Positions 8,402 through 16,875 of a stretch of DNA of 45,731 nucleotides are shown piece by piece; within the stretch, counting starts at the first letter, position 1; each line of letters opens with the position of its first letter. The notes beneath the pieces were generated by a model. That model searched no databases. It saw nothing but the letters and a program-made list of their open reading frames with translations, and was not told the origin of the DNA. Made by a program: the position numbers and the translations under genes. This DNA comes from Phoenicibacter sp963592435 (lineage in GTDB: Bacteria; Actinomycetota; Coriobacteriia; Coriobacteriales; Eggerthellaceae): the NCBI GenBank assembly GCA_963592435.1, contig CAVAWT010000012.1, forward strand, positions 1 to 45,731, read 5' to 3'.

Positions 8402-10258
8402 ATGATTGTCAAAGCCGACGTAGCAAAAAGTCTTGAAGCCGAAAATCTATCAGAAGCTGTTAGTGTTGCTAAACCTGGCACTTGCCAAGTTTCAATTGCA
8501 CTAGCAAGGTTTGAAAAAGCCTATCACGAAGAAAGAAAGAATGCAGATCTTGAGTCAGACAATTTCAAGGATCTGACAACCCTTCTTGGGCTCATGAAGG
8601 GTGTTCATCTTTTTCAAAGCTCACAAAAAAATGTCGATAAAATTAAAGACATCGCGACTAACCTTAATAAGCACTCGTCGTCAAGCGACATTGTGAGGGT
8701 TGCAACAAAGGAAGTTTTGGAGAGTCTTGAACTTTTTGATCTTGATTATTATGCACATTCTGCTGCACACAGTTGCGCTTGTGACAAGGACATGAAGTCC
8801 CCTTGCAAGGCAGAATGCCCAGCTCACGTTAATGCTTCAGCCTACATCGGACTTGCTTCTGAAGGGAATTATGACGGAGCTGTCAAGATGGTGAGAAAAG
8901 ACAATCCTTTTGTGACAGCATGTGCGCTCGTGTGTGAACATCCTTGTGAGAATCATTGCAGAAGAAAGGGAATTGATGACGCTGTCAACATTCGCCTCGT
9001 TAAAAAGCTCTCCGTTGACAATTGTCATGCAGATGTTGTTTCAACTCCAAAAAGAGGTCCAGAAACAGGCAAAAAGATCGCTGTCATTGGTGCAGGTCCT
9101 TGTGGTCTCACTTGTGCATATTACCTCGCTATAATGGGGCATGATGTCGATGTTTATGAATCTCGCTCAAAGATGGGCGGAATGCTTCGTTATGGAATTC
9201 CAAAATATCGTTTCCCACGTGAACGACTTGATGAAGACATCAACGCAATTTTGGGAGTTGGTGGCATCAATGTTGAGATGAATTGCTATGTCGATGACAT
9301 CAAGTTTAAAGAGATCAAAAATTCCCACGATGCAACTTTTGTTGCGATCGGAGCGCACACTGGAAAGGGTTTGAGGATCGAAAACGCGGATGCCAAAGGC
9401 GTCATGAGTGCTGTTGAGATTCTGCGCGCGATTGGTGATGATGACTATCCTGACTTCACTGGTAAAAAAGTTGGTGTTGTTGGTGGCGGAAATGTGGCGA
9501 TGGACTGTTGCCGTTCCAGTGTCAGATGCAACGCAGATGAAGTCTATGTTTTCTATCGCAGACGTCAAGAAGACATGCCTGCAAATGCAGTCGAAATTGA
9601 GGGAGCGATCGAAGAAGGTGTCAAGGTTTTGTCGTTGCAATCACCTGTTGGATTGAAAGTTGACGATGAAGGGCACCTGACAGCAATGAGAACTCAACCT
9701 CAAAGAGTTGTGCCCGTTCCAGGCGGTCGTCCGAAGCCAGAACCAGACCCAGACAAAGGTGAAGTTGAGACGCCGATTGACATTCTTCTTTTGGCGGTCG
9801 GTCAAGACATCGTTTGTCAGCCATTTGAAAATGCTGGAATGAGGACAGAGTGGAAGGCGTTTAAGGCAAACGAATTCTTGGAGGCAGAAGACATGGAAGG
9901 TGTTTGGGTTGGCGGTGACTGCCAAACAAGCCCAGCTTCTGCAATAATGGCAATCGGTGCTGGCAAAGTCGCTGCTCAAAACATCGATTTCTCTCTTGGG
10001 TTTAATCACGAGATTGACCCAGGTGTTGAAGCGAAAGAGTCCTATCATCGCTATATGGAAGCTGCGCCTCGCGAAGAAGTTCATGAGCGTCCAGCGGATG
10101 AGCGCAAGCATGACTTTGACTACATTGAACTTGACGTCGATCCTCACACTGGAATGAGAGAGTGTGGAAGGTGCATGCACTGTGACCTTTGCGGATGGGA
10201 TTCTCAGTTCTGCGTTCCTCTTGGTGAAGGAGACGTTCGCGCAACGGCAGTTGATTAG
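8402..10258 (+). CDS. GltD-like FAD/Fe-S NAD(P)-dependent oxidoreductase with extra N-terminal domain and C-terminal Cys cluster
   Basis: The core (about 120-535) is the glutamate synthase small-subunit fold. It has an N-terminal iron-sulfur domain with Cys125, 127, 135 and 139 and Cys174, 178, 182 and 186. The FAD-binding motif is GAGPCG (230-235) and the NAD(P)-binding motif GGGNVA (361-366). The enzyme would pass electrons from NAD(P)H to an unknown acceptor through two 4Fe-4S clusters. Two additions are unusual for GltD: a 120-residue mostly helical N-terminal domain that I do not recognise, and a C-terminal cluster Cys588, 591, 594, 597 and 604 that could hold a further metal or Fe-S centre. 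No glutamate synthase large subunit is adjacent, so glutamate synthesis should not be assumed. ATG 8402 follows a strong AAAGGAG. Confidence 0.85.
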   Translation: MIVKADVAKSLEAENLSEAVSVAKPGTCQVSIALARFEKAYHEERKNADLESDNFKDLTTLLGLMKGVHLFQSSQKNVDKIKDIATNLNKHSSSSDIVRVATKEVLESLELFDLDYYAHSAAHSCACDKDMKSPCKAECPAHVNASAYIGLASEGNYDGAVKMVRKDNPFVTACALVCEHPCENHCRRKGIDDAVNIRLVKKLSVDNCHADVVSTPKRGPETGKKIAVIGAGPCGLTCAYYLAIMGHDVDVYESRSKMGGMLRYGIPKYRFPRERLDEDINAILGVGGINVEMNCYVDDIKFKEIKNSHDATFVAIGAHTGKGLRIENADAKGVMSAVEILRAIGDDDYPDFTGKKVGVVGGGNVAMDCCRSSVRCNADEVYVFYRRRQEDMPANAVEIEGAIEEGVKVLSLQSPVGLKVDDEGHLTAMRTQPQRVVPVPGGRPKPEPDPDKGEVETPIDILLLAVGQDIVCQPFENAGMRTEWKAFKANEFLEAEDMEGVWVGGDCQTSPASAIMAIGAGKVAAQNIDFSLGFNHEIDPGVEAKESYHRYMEAAPREEVHERPADERKHDFDYIELDVDPHTGMRECGRCMHCDLCGWDSQFCVPLGEGDVRATAVD

Positions 10259-10321
10259 TCGCGATTTAAAAAATTACGTGTTGAATTTATAACCTAGGCT
10301 TAAACAATTAAGAGGTCATTG

Positions 10322-10540
10322 ATGGAAACTATTGATGTAATAAAAAAATTGTTAGAAGAAAATGCTGACGTTGATCCAGCGATAGTCACTGAGGATGCAA
10401 CGCTGGAGTCTCTAAATCTTGACTCGATCGATGTTGCTGAGTTGATATGCAATCTTGAAGACGAGCTCGAGATCGACTTTGGAAATCCTCAAGACATCAA
10501 AACTGTTGGGGACGTTGTTAACCACATCAAGAGTTTGTAA
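10322..10540 (+). CDS. acpP: Acyl carrier protein
   Basis: This 72-aa acidic protein has the ACP four-helix pattern and the phosphopantetheine attachment motif LDSID, with Ser35 as the modified residue. ACP carries growing acyl chains in fatty-acid synthesis. ATG 10322 is preceded by AGAGG (10311-10315); a TTG at 10319 is in frame but less likely. No other fatty-acid gene lies beside it. A strong terminator follows directly, so it is probably a single-gene unit or the end of one. An ACP for another pathway is possible, but the sequence is canonical. Confidence 0.93.
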   Translation: METIDVIKKLLEENADVDPAIVTEDATLESLNLDSIDVAELICNLEDELEIDFGNPQDIKTVGDVVNHIKSL

Positions 10541-10577
10541 TAATTTTCTTCTATATTTTTGACTGACTGAATTGTTG

Positions 10578-10621
10578 ACGTTGGTGTTCGAGTTGTGGAC
10601 ACCAACGTTTAATGTTTTTTT
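10578..10621 (+). terminator. Rho-independent terminator after acpP
   Basis: ACGTTGGTGT (10578-10587) and ACACCAACGT (10599-10608) form a perfect 10-bp stem with an 11-base loop. Seven Ts (10615-10621) follow after a short gap. Confidence 0.9.
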
Positions 10622-10642
10622 AAGTACTAAACTCTCAAATTT

Positions 10643-10721
<79 letters not shown>

Positions 10722-10722
<1 letters not shown>

Positions 10723-10830
10723 TCTGGCTTTTTGTAGCACTTCATCTGAACGCTTTTTCGCTCACTCGCGTAGCGCAAGTACGCCACGCTCGCGAAACGC
10801 GCTCACCTAAAGCACTACAAAAAGCCAGAT
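10722..10830. repeat. Long inverted repeat downstream of tRNA-Arg
   Basis: Sixteen bases at 10722-10737 are repeated as an exact reverse complement at 10815-10830. The interior is GC-rich and holds a smaller imperfect hairpin around CGTAGCG...ACGCCACG (10769-10788), related to hairpins at 20577 and 21051. It could act as a terminator or be a non-autonomous mobile sequence. No gene lies between the tRNA and 11646. Confidence 0.75.
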
Positions 10831-10910
10831 CAATCTGAGCGAATCAGCTAACCCAAAAATGCTTCTCACTCACTTTCTTTTAACCTTCACATTTTTCCTA
10901 CCTTTCGCTG

Positions 10911-11448
10911 ATGGTGTCAGACATCAACCTAAAATCTAACACCTAAAACCTAAAACCTAAAACATGGTGTCAGACATCTTTTTAAAACACATGGTGTCAG
11001 ACATCTTTTTCGTTGAACAAGCGAAACACCTGGTGTCAGACATCTTTTTAAAACACATGGTGTCAGACATCAACCTAAAACCTAAAACCTAACACCTAAC
11101 ACCTAAAACCTAACTCATGGTGTCAGACATCAACCTAAAACCTAACACCTAACACCTAAAACCTAAAACCTAAAACATGGTGTCAGACATCTTTTCGTTG
11201 AACAAGCGAAACACATGGTGTCAGACATCTTTTTCGTTGAACAAGCGAAACACATGGTGTCAGACATCAACCTAAAACCTAAAACATGGTGTCAGACATC
11301 TACCTAAAACCTAAAACCTAAAACCTAACACCTAAAACACATGGTGTCAGACATCAACCTAAAACCTAAAACCTAATACCTAAAACACATGGTGTCAGAC
11401 ATCAACCTAAAACCTAACACCTAAAACTAACACATGGTGTCAGACATC
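10911..11448. repeat. Array of thirteen TGGTGTCAGACATC repeats with CCTAAAA-type spacers
   Basis: The 14-15 base motif starts at 10911, 10964, 10991, 11030 (first base C), 11057, 11117, 11177, 11215, 11254, 11286, 11341, 11389 and 11434, always in the same orientation. Spacers are of two main kinds: runs of AACCTAAAACCTAACACC, which look telomere-like, and a 24-25 base segment containing CGTTGAACAAGCGAA. A short TTTTAAAACAC spacer also occurs. Spacers are not unique, so this is not a CRISPR. The 923-base stretch between the tRNA and 11646 has no convincing gene. Confidence 0.95.
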
Positions 11449-11528
11449 TTTTTCGTTGAACAAGCAGAATTTTGTTCAAAATTTTTTTCGCATTTCCTCG
11501 AAAAAATTGGGGTGGGTTAAAGCATTTG

Positions 11529-11537
11529 TGGTATACT
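11529..11537 (+). promoter_or_regulatory. Extended -10 promoter of the large surface-protein gene
   Basis: TGGTATACT (11529-11537) is an extended -10 element. A poor -35 candidate TTGGGG lies at 11507-11512 with a 19-base gap. Transcription would start near 11544, giving a leader of about 100 bases that includes the hairpin at 11556. Confidence 0.45.
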
Positions 11538-11555
11538 GTTTGCTGTAGAAAAGTG

Positions 11556-11579
11556 GCAAGCAGGTTTGCTTTTTTTTTT
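11556..11579 (+). terminator. Leader hairpin with ten Ts, possible attenuator
   Basis: GCAAG (11556-11560) pairs with TTTGC (11565-11569) with one G-T pair around the loop CAGG. Ten Ts (11570-11579) follow. It lies inside the leader, 66 bases before the start codon, so it could terminate transcription early. The T-run itself could change length by slippage. The stem is short. Confidence 0.45.
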
Positions 11580-11645
11580 AATCTTTCCTTCTTGCTGGGT
11601 TTTCTTAAGAGAAATTTGTTAGGTCAATTTAATAAGGAGGTTGAC

Positions 11646-14600
11646 ATGGACCAAAAAAACCTGAAAACCGCGCCGGGGGGGGGGGCGTCACGCTTTAAAT
11701 TAATTTTTATTGCGCTTGCGCTCGCACTCCTCGCATCATTTGCAGTTTTTGCAACAAATGCTGTTGCAAACGCAGATGATGAAAAGGCGCAAGAAGCTGC
11801 GCAAGATGCCGAGGTGTTAGACGGCACAACTTTGCGCGAGGAGATGTATCGTATCTATAACCCTTGGACCGGCGAGCATCTCTACACATCAAATGTCGAC
11901 GAGAGGGACAGTAACGTCGCACTCGGTTGGCGAGATGAGGGCATTGAGTGGATTGCCCCGAAGCAAACAAAATCAACGAGCTATAAACCAGTCTATCGCC
12001 TTTACAACCCATTCGTCTCAGGTGGCGATCATCACTACACAACAAACGAAAGTGAATACAACTCACTTCCTGCAGATGGCTGGAAGCAAGAGGGTGTTGC
12101 TTGGTACAGTGCTGACGAAAACGAGTCGGGCGCAGTTAAGTTGCTCAGGCAATACAACCCCTATTCAGAGACCGGCACTCACAACTACACCAAGAATCAA
12201 AAAGAGCAAGACAACCTCATCAAAGCAGGCTGGAGAGCTGAGGGAATTGGCTGGTATGGCTATGATTCGCTCTATGTCTCGATTGCAAACATGAAAGCAA
12301 CAGTGTCGACGGTTGGCGCGACCTACACTGGAAAGCAACTGACACCAGCTGTCACAATTTCTGGGTTGACTGCAGGCACTGACTTCACAGTTTCTTATGG
12401 CACAAACATTAATGCTGGCAAAAATGCTGGAACTGCAACCGTTAAAGGAAAGGGCGCCTACACTGGCACTTTGACAGTGAAGTTTGACATCCAAAAGGCT
12501 GATCCAAATCCAACTTTGCCACAAGGCTTGACAGGAATTCAAAGCGACGCCTTGAGCACAGTTGCACTTCCTTCTGTGTCAAGCGGAACTTTTGCGTGGA
12601 AAGCACCAGCAACAACGATGGCAAAACAGGGACAACAAAAATTCCCTGCGACTTTCACACCGAAAGACACTAAGAACTATAACACTGTCACAAAGGATGT
12701 TTCTGTTTATGTCAAGGGGCTCTACACAGTGACATTTAACACTGGCGAGGGCTCTAAGGTTGAGGCACAACAAGTGGTTGAGGGCGAAAAAGCATCCCAG
12801 CCAGCAGAGCCAACTAGGGATGGTTACAAACTCGAAGGTTGGTATTCCGACGCTGCTTGCACAAAAGCGTTCGACTTTGTGAAGACTGCAATCAAGGCAA
12901 ACACAACACTTTATGCAAAGTGGTCACCAAAAGTCACGATCGACACACAAGATCATGGCTATTCCGTTAATGAAAAAGTTGCAGACGAGCAAGGCAAGGT
13001 GAACGACCCAACTTCAGAAGCTGGAACGCAAAGCGGTCTTGAGATCGAAGGCTGGTACAACAACTCTGCTTGCAAAGTTGACGAGAGCAAGGACTTAAAG
13101 AAATGGGATTTCGACAACGACACAGTTGATAAGCCGATGACTCTTTATGCAAACTGGGTTCCTTCTGAGGAAGGCGACATGACATCCTATTGGATTGCTC
13201 CAGCAAGCAAGTGCACAACAAGCAACACTGAAGACGCAAAAATCAATGCGGCAAATGACAACTATTATAAAGACGCATGGAACGTCAAAAAGTCATCTGA
13301 GGAAATTGAGAGTGACGTCGAAGTCCTCTTGGCAGGAGAGTCAGCTGACAACCCAACATACGCTGACGTTTTGAAACAATATACTGAGTTCATGACGAAC
13401 GATGACTATCACCTCTACACAATTTGGAATGGAGACACGACAGACGCGTCTGGAAGCAAACAGGCCGCAAACGGTTATGTCGAATTCAGGATTTTGGAAG
13501 TCGGTTCTCACAACGGGGATGCAGAAGGCGCAAGTGCGCTGACATTCCAAGCAACACATCTCCTTCCTCAAGCAACGAAGATGAACTCTTCGAGCACCAA
13601 CAAAGATGGGTGGAAGGGCTCAGGACTTGAGGCAAGCTTGAATAGTGGTGATATTTACACCAAGTTTAGCCAAGGTCTCCTCGAGACATGCATTGCGCAA
13701 GTGAAGAAGACTTCCACAAAGGGAGAAGGGAGCACCGACGTTTGGTCTGATGCAGATTTGAGTGCAAATAAATTCTGGATCCCATCTCGTGTTGAAGTTT
13801 CAGGAACTGGTCTCGACGGCTACAGAGATGAGGGTGAGCAATACACATATTATAAAAACCTTGTAATTAACGATAATTCAACCAGCGAAACAGAAGTCGA
13901 CAAAATCAACAAGGCCCTACAAATGACAACGAGAGCAGGGAACTATGCAAAAACAACAACAGGTGCTGGCAGATCTGGAAATTGGTGGTTGCGCTCGCCT
14001 AACGCAGTTTCAGGCTCGGATAAATACTTTAGGATGTTAAATGACGAAGGCAACTTTAACGCTGGTTCGCCAGACGCAACTTCAGAGAACGGTGTTGCAC
14101 CAGCGTTTTGTCTCGGTGGAAGACTTGTCAAGTTCGACACCAACGGTCACGGAAATGCTATTTCATCACAGATGCTTGGCGACGATGACAAGACAGCAAA
14201 AGAGCCGACTGAAGACGAACGCGGAACGGAAGCAGGGCTCACGTTTGAAGGTTGGTACACAAATGCGGCTTGCTCTGGAGACAAGTTTGATTTCGCAACA
14301 GAAATCACTGCTCCGATGACGCTTTATGCAAACTGGGTTCCTTCAACTGAAGATGGTGGAGACTCAACGAAGTATTGGTTGGCACCGTCATCAATTGTCA
14401 CAACTGGAAACACCAGCACAACTGCAAACCAAACAAACAACGCTGCTGACAAGAACAACGTTCGCGACTCCTATGTCAAAGAAGAGTGGAACGTCAAAAA
14501 GTCATCAGCTGAGATTCAGGCTGACGTTGCAAAGATCCAAGAAGGAGATGCAGCAACAATCGCAGAATATAAGTCATACATGAACAGTGACAAATTCCAT

Positions 14601-16469
14601 CTCTACACTGCATGGAATGGCTCAAGTGCTGACGCTTCAGGTGAATCGACCGCAAACAAATATGTCGAGTTCCGCATCATTCAAGTTGGCGCAAATGGCA
14701 ACAATGAAGCGTTGACGTTCCAAGCGACACATGAGTTGCCCGAAGCAATGAAGTTAAATGACACGCAAGATTACAAAATGAGCCTTCCATGGGAGAAAAC
14801 GAAGCTCTACACTGCATTTAACAGCGATTCTGGTTCTATAATCAGCAATTTTAATGAAGGATTTAGGGGTGATTTGCAGACAGTTACAAAGTCTAGCAAT
14901 ATGGGTGTTCTCTCAGAAAGACAGAATAGCCAAAACAAGATGTGGATTGCTTCACGTTATGAAATATCAGGAGCCAATTTCTGCATATATAACAAGGACA
15001 ACCAATATAGGGCAGATGGCAACAATCAATATGAGTGGTTTAAGAACATGGGCATCAGTGACCTTGCAATCGACAAAAGCTCAGCTCCTAACCCAGCACT
15101 TAAAAGGGCCTCGAGGGCAGGGAATAGCCCAAAGGGGTATGACAATAGCACATATACATCTGGGCAAGCAGGTTTATGGTATGTGAGATCAGCAGCTGAT
15201 CCTTTGTACGATACTGCTTACAAAATTTGGAAAACCTCTCTGTCTTACGACGATTATTATAAAAATGAGACTGCGGCAGTGTTCTGGGATGGATGTATGG
15301 GTGCTCATAGCGACTACCACTGGCTCGATAAATATGGTGTTGTCCCTTGCTTCAGTTTCGGTGGTAACCTTGTGAAGTTTGATAACCAAGGACACGGAAA
15401 CGACGTTGCTTCTCAAGCAATTTTGTCTGGCAACAAAGCAACACAACCAACTGAAGATCAAGTCGGAACAGAAGCAGGACTCACCTTTGAAGGTTGGTAC
15501 ACTGACGCAAAGTGCTCGAAACCGTTTGATTTCAACACTGCGATAACAACGCAGACGACGCTTTATGCAAACTGGGTTCCTTCAACTGAAGATGGCGGAG
15601 ACTCAACGAAGTATTGGTTGGCACCTTCTGTGACAACAACAACTTCGACTGCAGCTGCAGCAGCAAATGCGAATTATGTCCAAGATTCATGGAACGTCAA
15701 AAAGTCTTCTGCTGAAATCGAGGCAGATGTTGCGAAGATCAAAGCTGGGGATAAAGCGACAATCGCTGAGTACACAGAATATATGAACAACGACACGTTC
15801 CACCTTTACACAAAATGGAACGGCGGAAAAGGTGGCGACACCACAGGCAAGAACCTACTTGCAGAATTCAGGATCATTGGAGTTGGAGATCACGATGGCG
15901 ATGGATCGGGCTTGACATTCCAAGCAGTCCATGTTTTGCCAGTTGCCTATCAATTAAATGAAACAGCTTCAACGAAGCTAACTTGGGGCGAATCCTCACT
16001 TTACACTGCACTTCAAGCTGATGGTGGAATTTTCAAGAAGTTTGAAACTTCACTGACTGACAAGATCATCTCGGTGGAGAAGAAGACAACTAAAGGTGGC
16101 GGAACTTCTGAGGAGCCAGTTTATACGACTGCAACTTCGAACAACAAGTTCTGGATCGCATCTCGAGTTGAAATGTCAGGAGCTGCGAAGGCAACCGATT
16201 ATAAGGTTGAAGGCGTGCAGTATGACTACTTCGCGAAAATAACTGTTGGCGACGATGCAACAGCAAAGAATGCTAACATCGTGAAAGCGACAAGGGCAGG
16301 AGCAAACCCAACATCTGACGTTGGAACTCCAGAGGCAGGTGTTTGGTGGATGCGCACTCCAAACGTCGAGGCAGGTGCAAAGTTCTTGGCAACTGATGCA
16401 AATGGTTGTGTGAACAACAGCTTCACTTCAACAGCCTACGCAGGAATTGTTCCTTGCTTCTGCTTCTAA
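11646..16469 (+). CDS. Giant secreted surface protein with YRLYN repeats, B-repeats and three DUF6273-like modules; phase-variable start region
   Basis: The 1607-aa product starts at ATG 11646 behind AAGGAGG (11634-11640). The frame is open further upstream but lacks initiation signals there. Codons 10-14 are built on an 11-G tract, followed by the signal peptide core (FKLIFIALALALLASFAVFA). Next are three 45-50 residue repeats of the type YRLYNPxxxGxHxYT...EGIxWY (about 11840-12270; DUF5648-like), an Ig-like segment (12275-12700), and Listeria/Bacteroides-type B-repeats (EGWYxD...TLYAKW, from 12720). Three large modules, at about 13150-14130, 14340-15360 and 15590-16469, share the pattern YWxAPS...WNVKKSSxEI...FHLYTxWNG...FRIxxVG...LTFQA, and end WWxRxPN...GxxPxFCxGG as in DUF6273. 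Runs between modules 2 and 3 are nearly identical. There is no LPXTG motif. Likely roles are adhesion or surface display. Confidence 0.9.
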   Translation: MDQKNLKTAPGGGASRFKLIFIALALALLASFAVFATNAVANADDEKAQEAAQDAEVLDGTTLREEMYRIYNPWTGEHLYTSNVDERDSNVALGWRDEGIEWIAPKQTKSTSYKPVYRLYNPFVSGGDHHYTTNESEYNSLPADGWKQEGVAWYSADENESGAVKLLRQYNPYSETGTHNYTKNQKEQDNLIKAGWRAEGIGWYGYDSLYVSIANMKATVSTVGATYTGKQLTPAVTISGLTAGTDFTVSYGTNINAGKNAGTATVKGKGAYTGTLTVKFDIQKADPNPTLPQGLTGIQSDALSTVALPSVSSGTFAWKAPATTMAKQGQQKFPATFTPKDTKNYNTVTKDVSVYVKGLYTVTFNTGEGSKVEAQQVVEGEKASQPAEPTRDGYKLEGWYSDAACTKAFDFVKTAIKANTTLYAKWSPKVTIDTQDHGYSVNEKVADEQGKVNDPTSEAGTQSGLEIEGWYNNSACKVDESKDLKKWDFDNDTVDKPMTLYANWVPSEEGDMTSYWIAPASKCTTSNTEDAKINAANDNYYKDAWNVKKSSEEIESDVEVLLAGESADNPTYADVLKQYTEFMTNDDYHLYTIWNGDTTDASGSKQAANGYVEFRILEVGSHNGDAEGASALTFQATHLLPQATKMNSSSTNKDGWKGSGLEASLNSGDIYTKFSQGLLETCIAQVKKTSTKGEGSTDVWSDADLSANKFWIPSRVEVSGTGLDGYRDEGEQYTYYKNLVINDNSTSETEVDKINKALQMTTRAGNYAKTTTGAGRSGNWWLRSPNAVSGSDKYFRMLNDEGNFNAGSPDATSENGVAPAFCLGGRLVKFDTNGHGNAISSQMLGDDDKTAKEPTEDERGTEAGLTFEGWYTNAACSGDKFDFATEITAPMTLYANWVPSTEDGGDSTKYWLAPSSIVTTGNTSTTANQTNNAADKNNVRDSYVKEEWNVKKSSAEIQADVAKIQEGDAATIAEYKSYMNSDKFHLYTAWNGSSADASGESTANKYVEFRIIQVGANGNNEALTFQATHELPEAMKLNDTQDYKMSLPWEKTKLYTAFNSDSGSIISNFNEGFRGDLQTVTKSSNMGVLSERQNSQNKMWIASRYEISGANFCIYNKDNQYRADGNNQYEWFKNMGISDLAIDKSSAPNPALKRASRAGNSPKGYDNSTYTSGQAGLWYVRSAADPLYDTAYKIWKTSLSYDDYYKNETAAVFWDGCMGAHSDYHWLDKYGVVPCFSFGGNLVKFDNQGHGNDVASQAILSGNKATQPTEDQVGTEAGLTFEGWYTDAKCSKPFDFNTAITTQTTLYANWVPSTEDGGDSTKYWLAPSVTTTTSTAAAAANANYVQDSWNVKKSSAEIEADVAKIKAGDKATIAEYTEYMNNDTFHLYTKWNGGKGGDTTGKNLLAEFRIIGVGDHDGDGSGLTFQAVHVLPVAYQLNETASTKLTWGESSLYTALQADGGIFKKFETSLTDKIISVEKKTTKGGGTSEEPVYTTATSNNKFWIASRVEMSGAAKATDYKVEGVQYDYFAKITVGDDATAKNANIVKATRAGANPTSDVGTPEAGVWWMRTPNVEAGAKFLATDANGCVNNSFTSTAYAGIVPCFCF
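11675..11685 (+). repeat. Homopolymeric G11 tract in codons 10-14 of the surface-protein gene
   Basis: Eleven consecutive Gs encode the end of Pro10, Gly11-13 and the start of Ala14. Gain or loss of one G by slipped-strand mispairing would shift the frame before the signal peptide and switch the protein off. The assembled length keeps the frame open. Confidence 0.9.
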
Positions 16470-16519
16470 AGAGGTGAAATGACGACGAGCATGAAAATGT
16501 GAAGTTATTTTAAAAAGAA

Positions 16520-16566
16520 GAGCAAAGGCGCTTGATTCTTAAAAAACTTTGACAGCGCTTTTGCTC
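16520..16566. other. Strong stem-loop downstream of the surface-protein gene
   Basis: GAGCAAAGGCGCT (16520-16532) and AGCGCTTTTGCTC (16554-16566) form a 13-bp stem with one G-T pair and a 21-base loop. There is no T-run after it, so it may protect the mRNA 3' end or act with the terminator that follows. Confidence 0.6.
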
Positions 16567-16618
16567 ACCCAATCAAGATGATCACAGTTGGTCTCTAAAA
16601 GGAATCAACTTGTCATAA

Positions 16619-16678
16619 AAGAGGAAGCTCCCAATCTTTTCAACCTCACCACTTAACGGGAACTTCCTCTTCTTTTTT
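16619..16678 (+). terminator. Rho-independent terminator
   Basis: AAGAGGAAGCTCCC (16619-16632) pairs with GGGAACTTCCTCTT (16658-16671) with one mismatch. Six Ts (16673-16678) follow. It ends the transcript of the large surface-protein gene. Confidence 0.9.
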
Positions 16679-16690
16679 GTTATTTTCCAT

Positions 16691-16832
16691 GGGGTCAGAC
16701 CCTGCGGACGCTGGGGAAACAAAGGGTCTGACCCCTATGAAAGTGAGAGCGCAAGGGGTCTGACCCCTATGAAAGTGAGAGCGCAAAGGGTCTGACCCCT
16801 ATGAAAAGTGAGAGCGCAAAGGGTCTGACCCC
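16691..16832. repeat. Five GGGGTCAGACCC/GGGTCTGACCCC palindromes, four in tandem 31-33 bp units
   Basis: Copies are at 16691-16702 (GTCAGAC reading), 16724-16735, 16755-16767 (a perfect 13-base palindrome), 16788-16799 and 16821-16832. The first two are joined by a GCTGGGGAAAC linker and are inverted, like a REP pair. The others are in tandem, separated by CTATGAAAAGTGAGAGCGCAAA-like sequence. The last copy reads in frame with the following protease gene. No gene is seen between 16470 and 16875 apart from this array and the two stem-loops. Confidence 0.9.
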
Positions 16833-16875
16833 TATGAAAAGTGAGAATGGAGAGGTTTTGAGAAAGGCAGGCAAG

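Noticed and set aside
8402..10258. Glutamate synthase small subunit (gltD) as a firm name
   Set aside because: The core fits, but the extra domains and missing large subunit leave the substrate open.
10911..11448. CRISPR array
   Set aside because: The repeat is only 14-15 bases, spacers repeat one another, and no cas gene is present.
11472..11645. N-terminal extension of the giant surface protein
   Set aside because: This open stretch contains the promoter, a leader hairpin and T10; the strong ribosome-binding site fixes the start at 11646.
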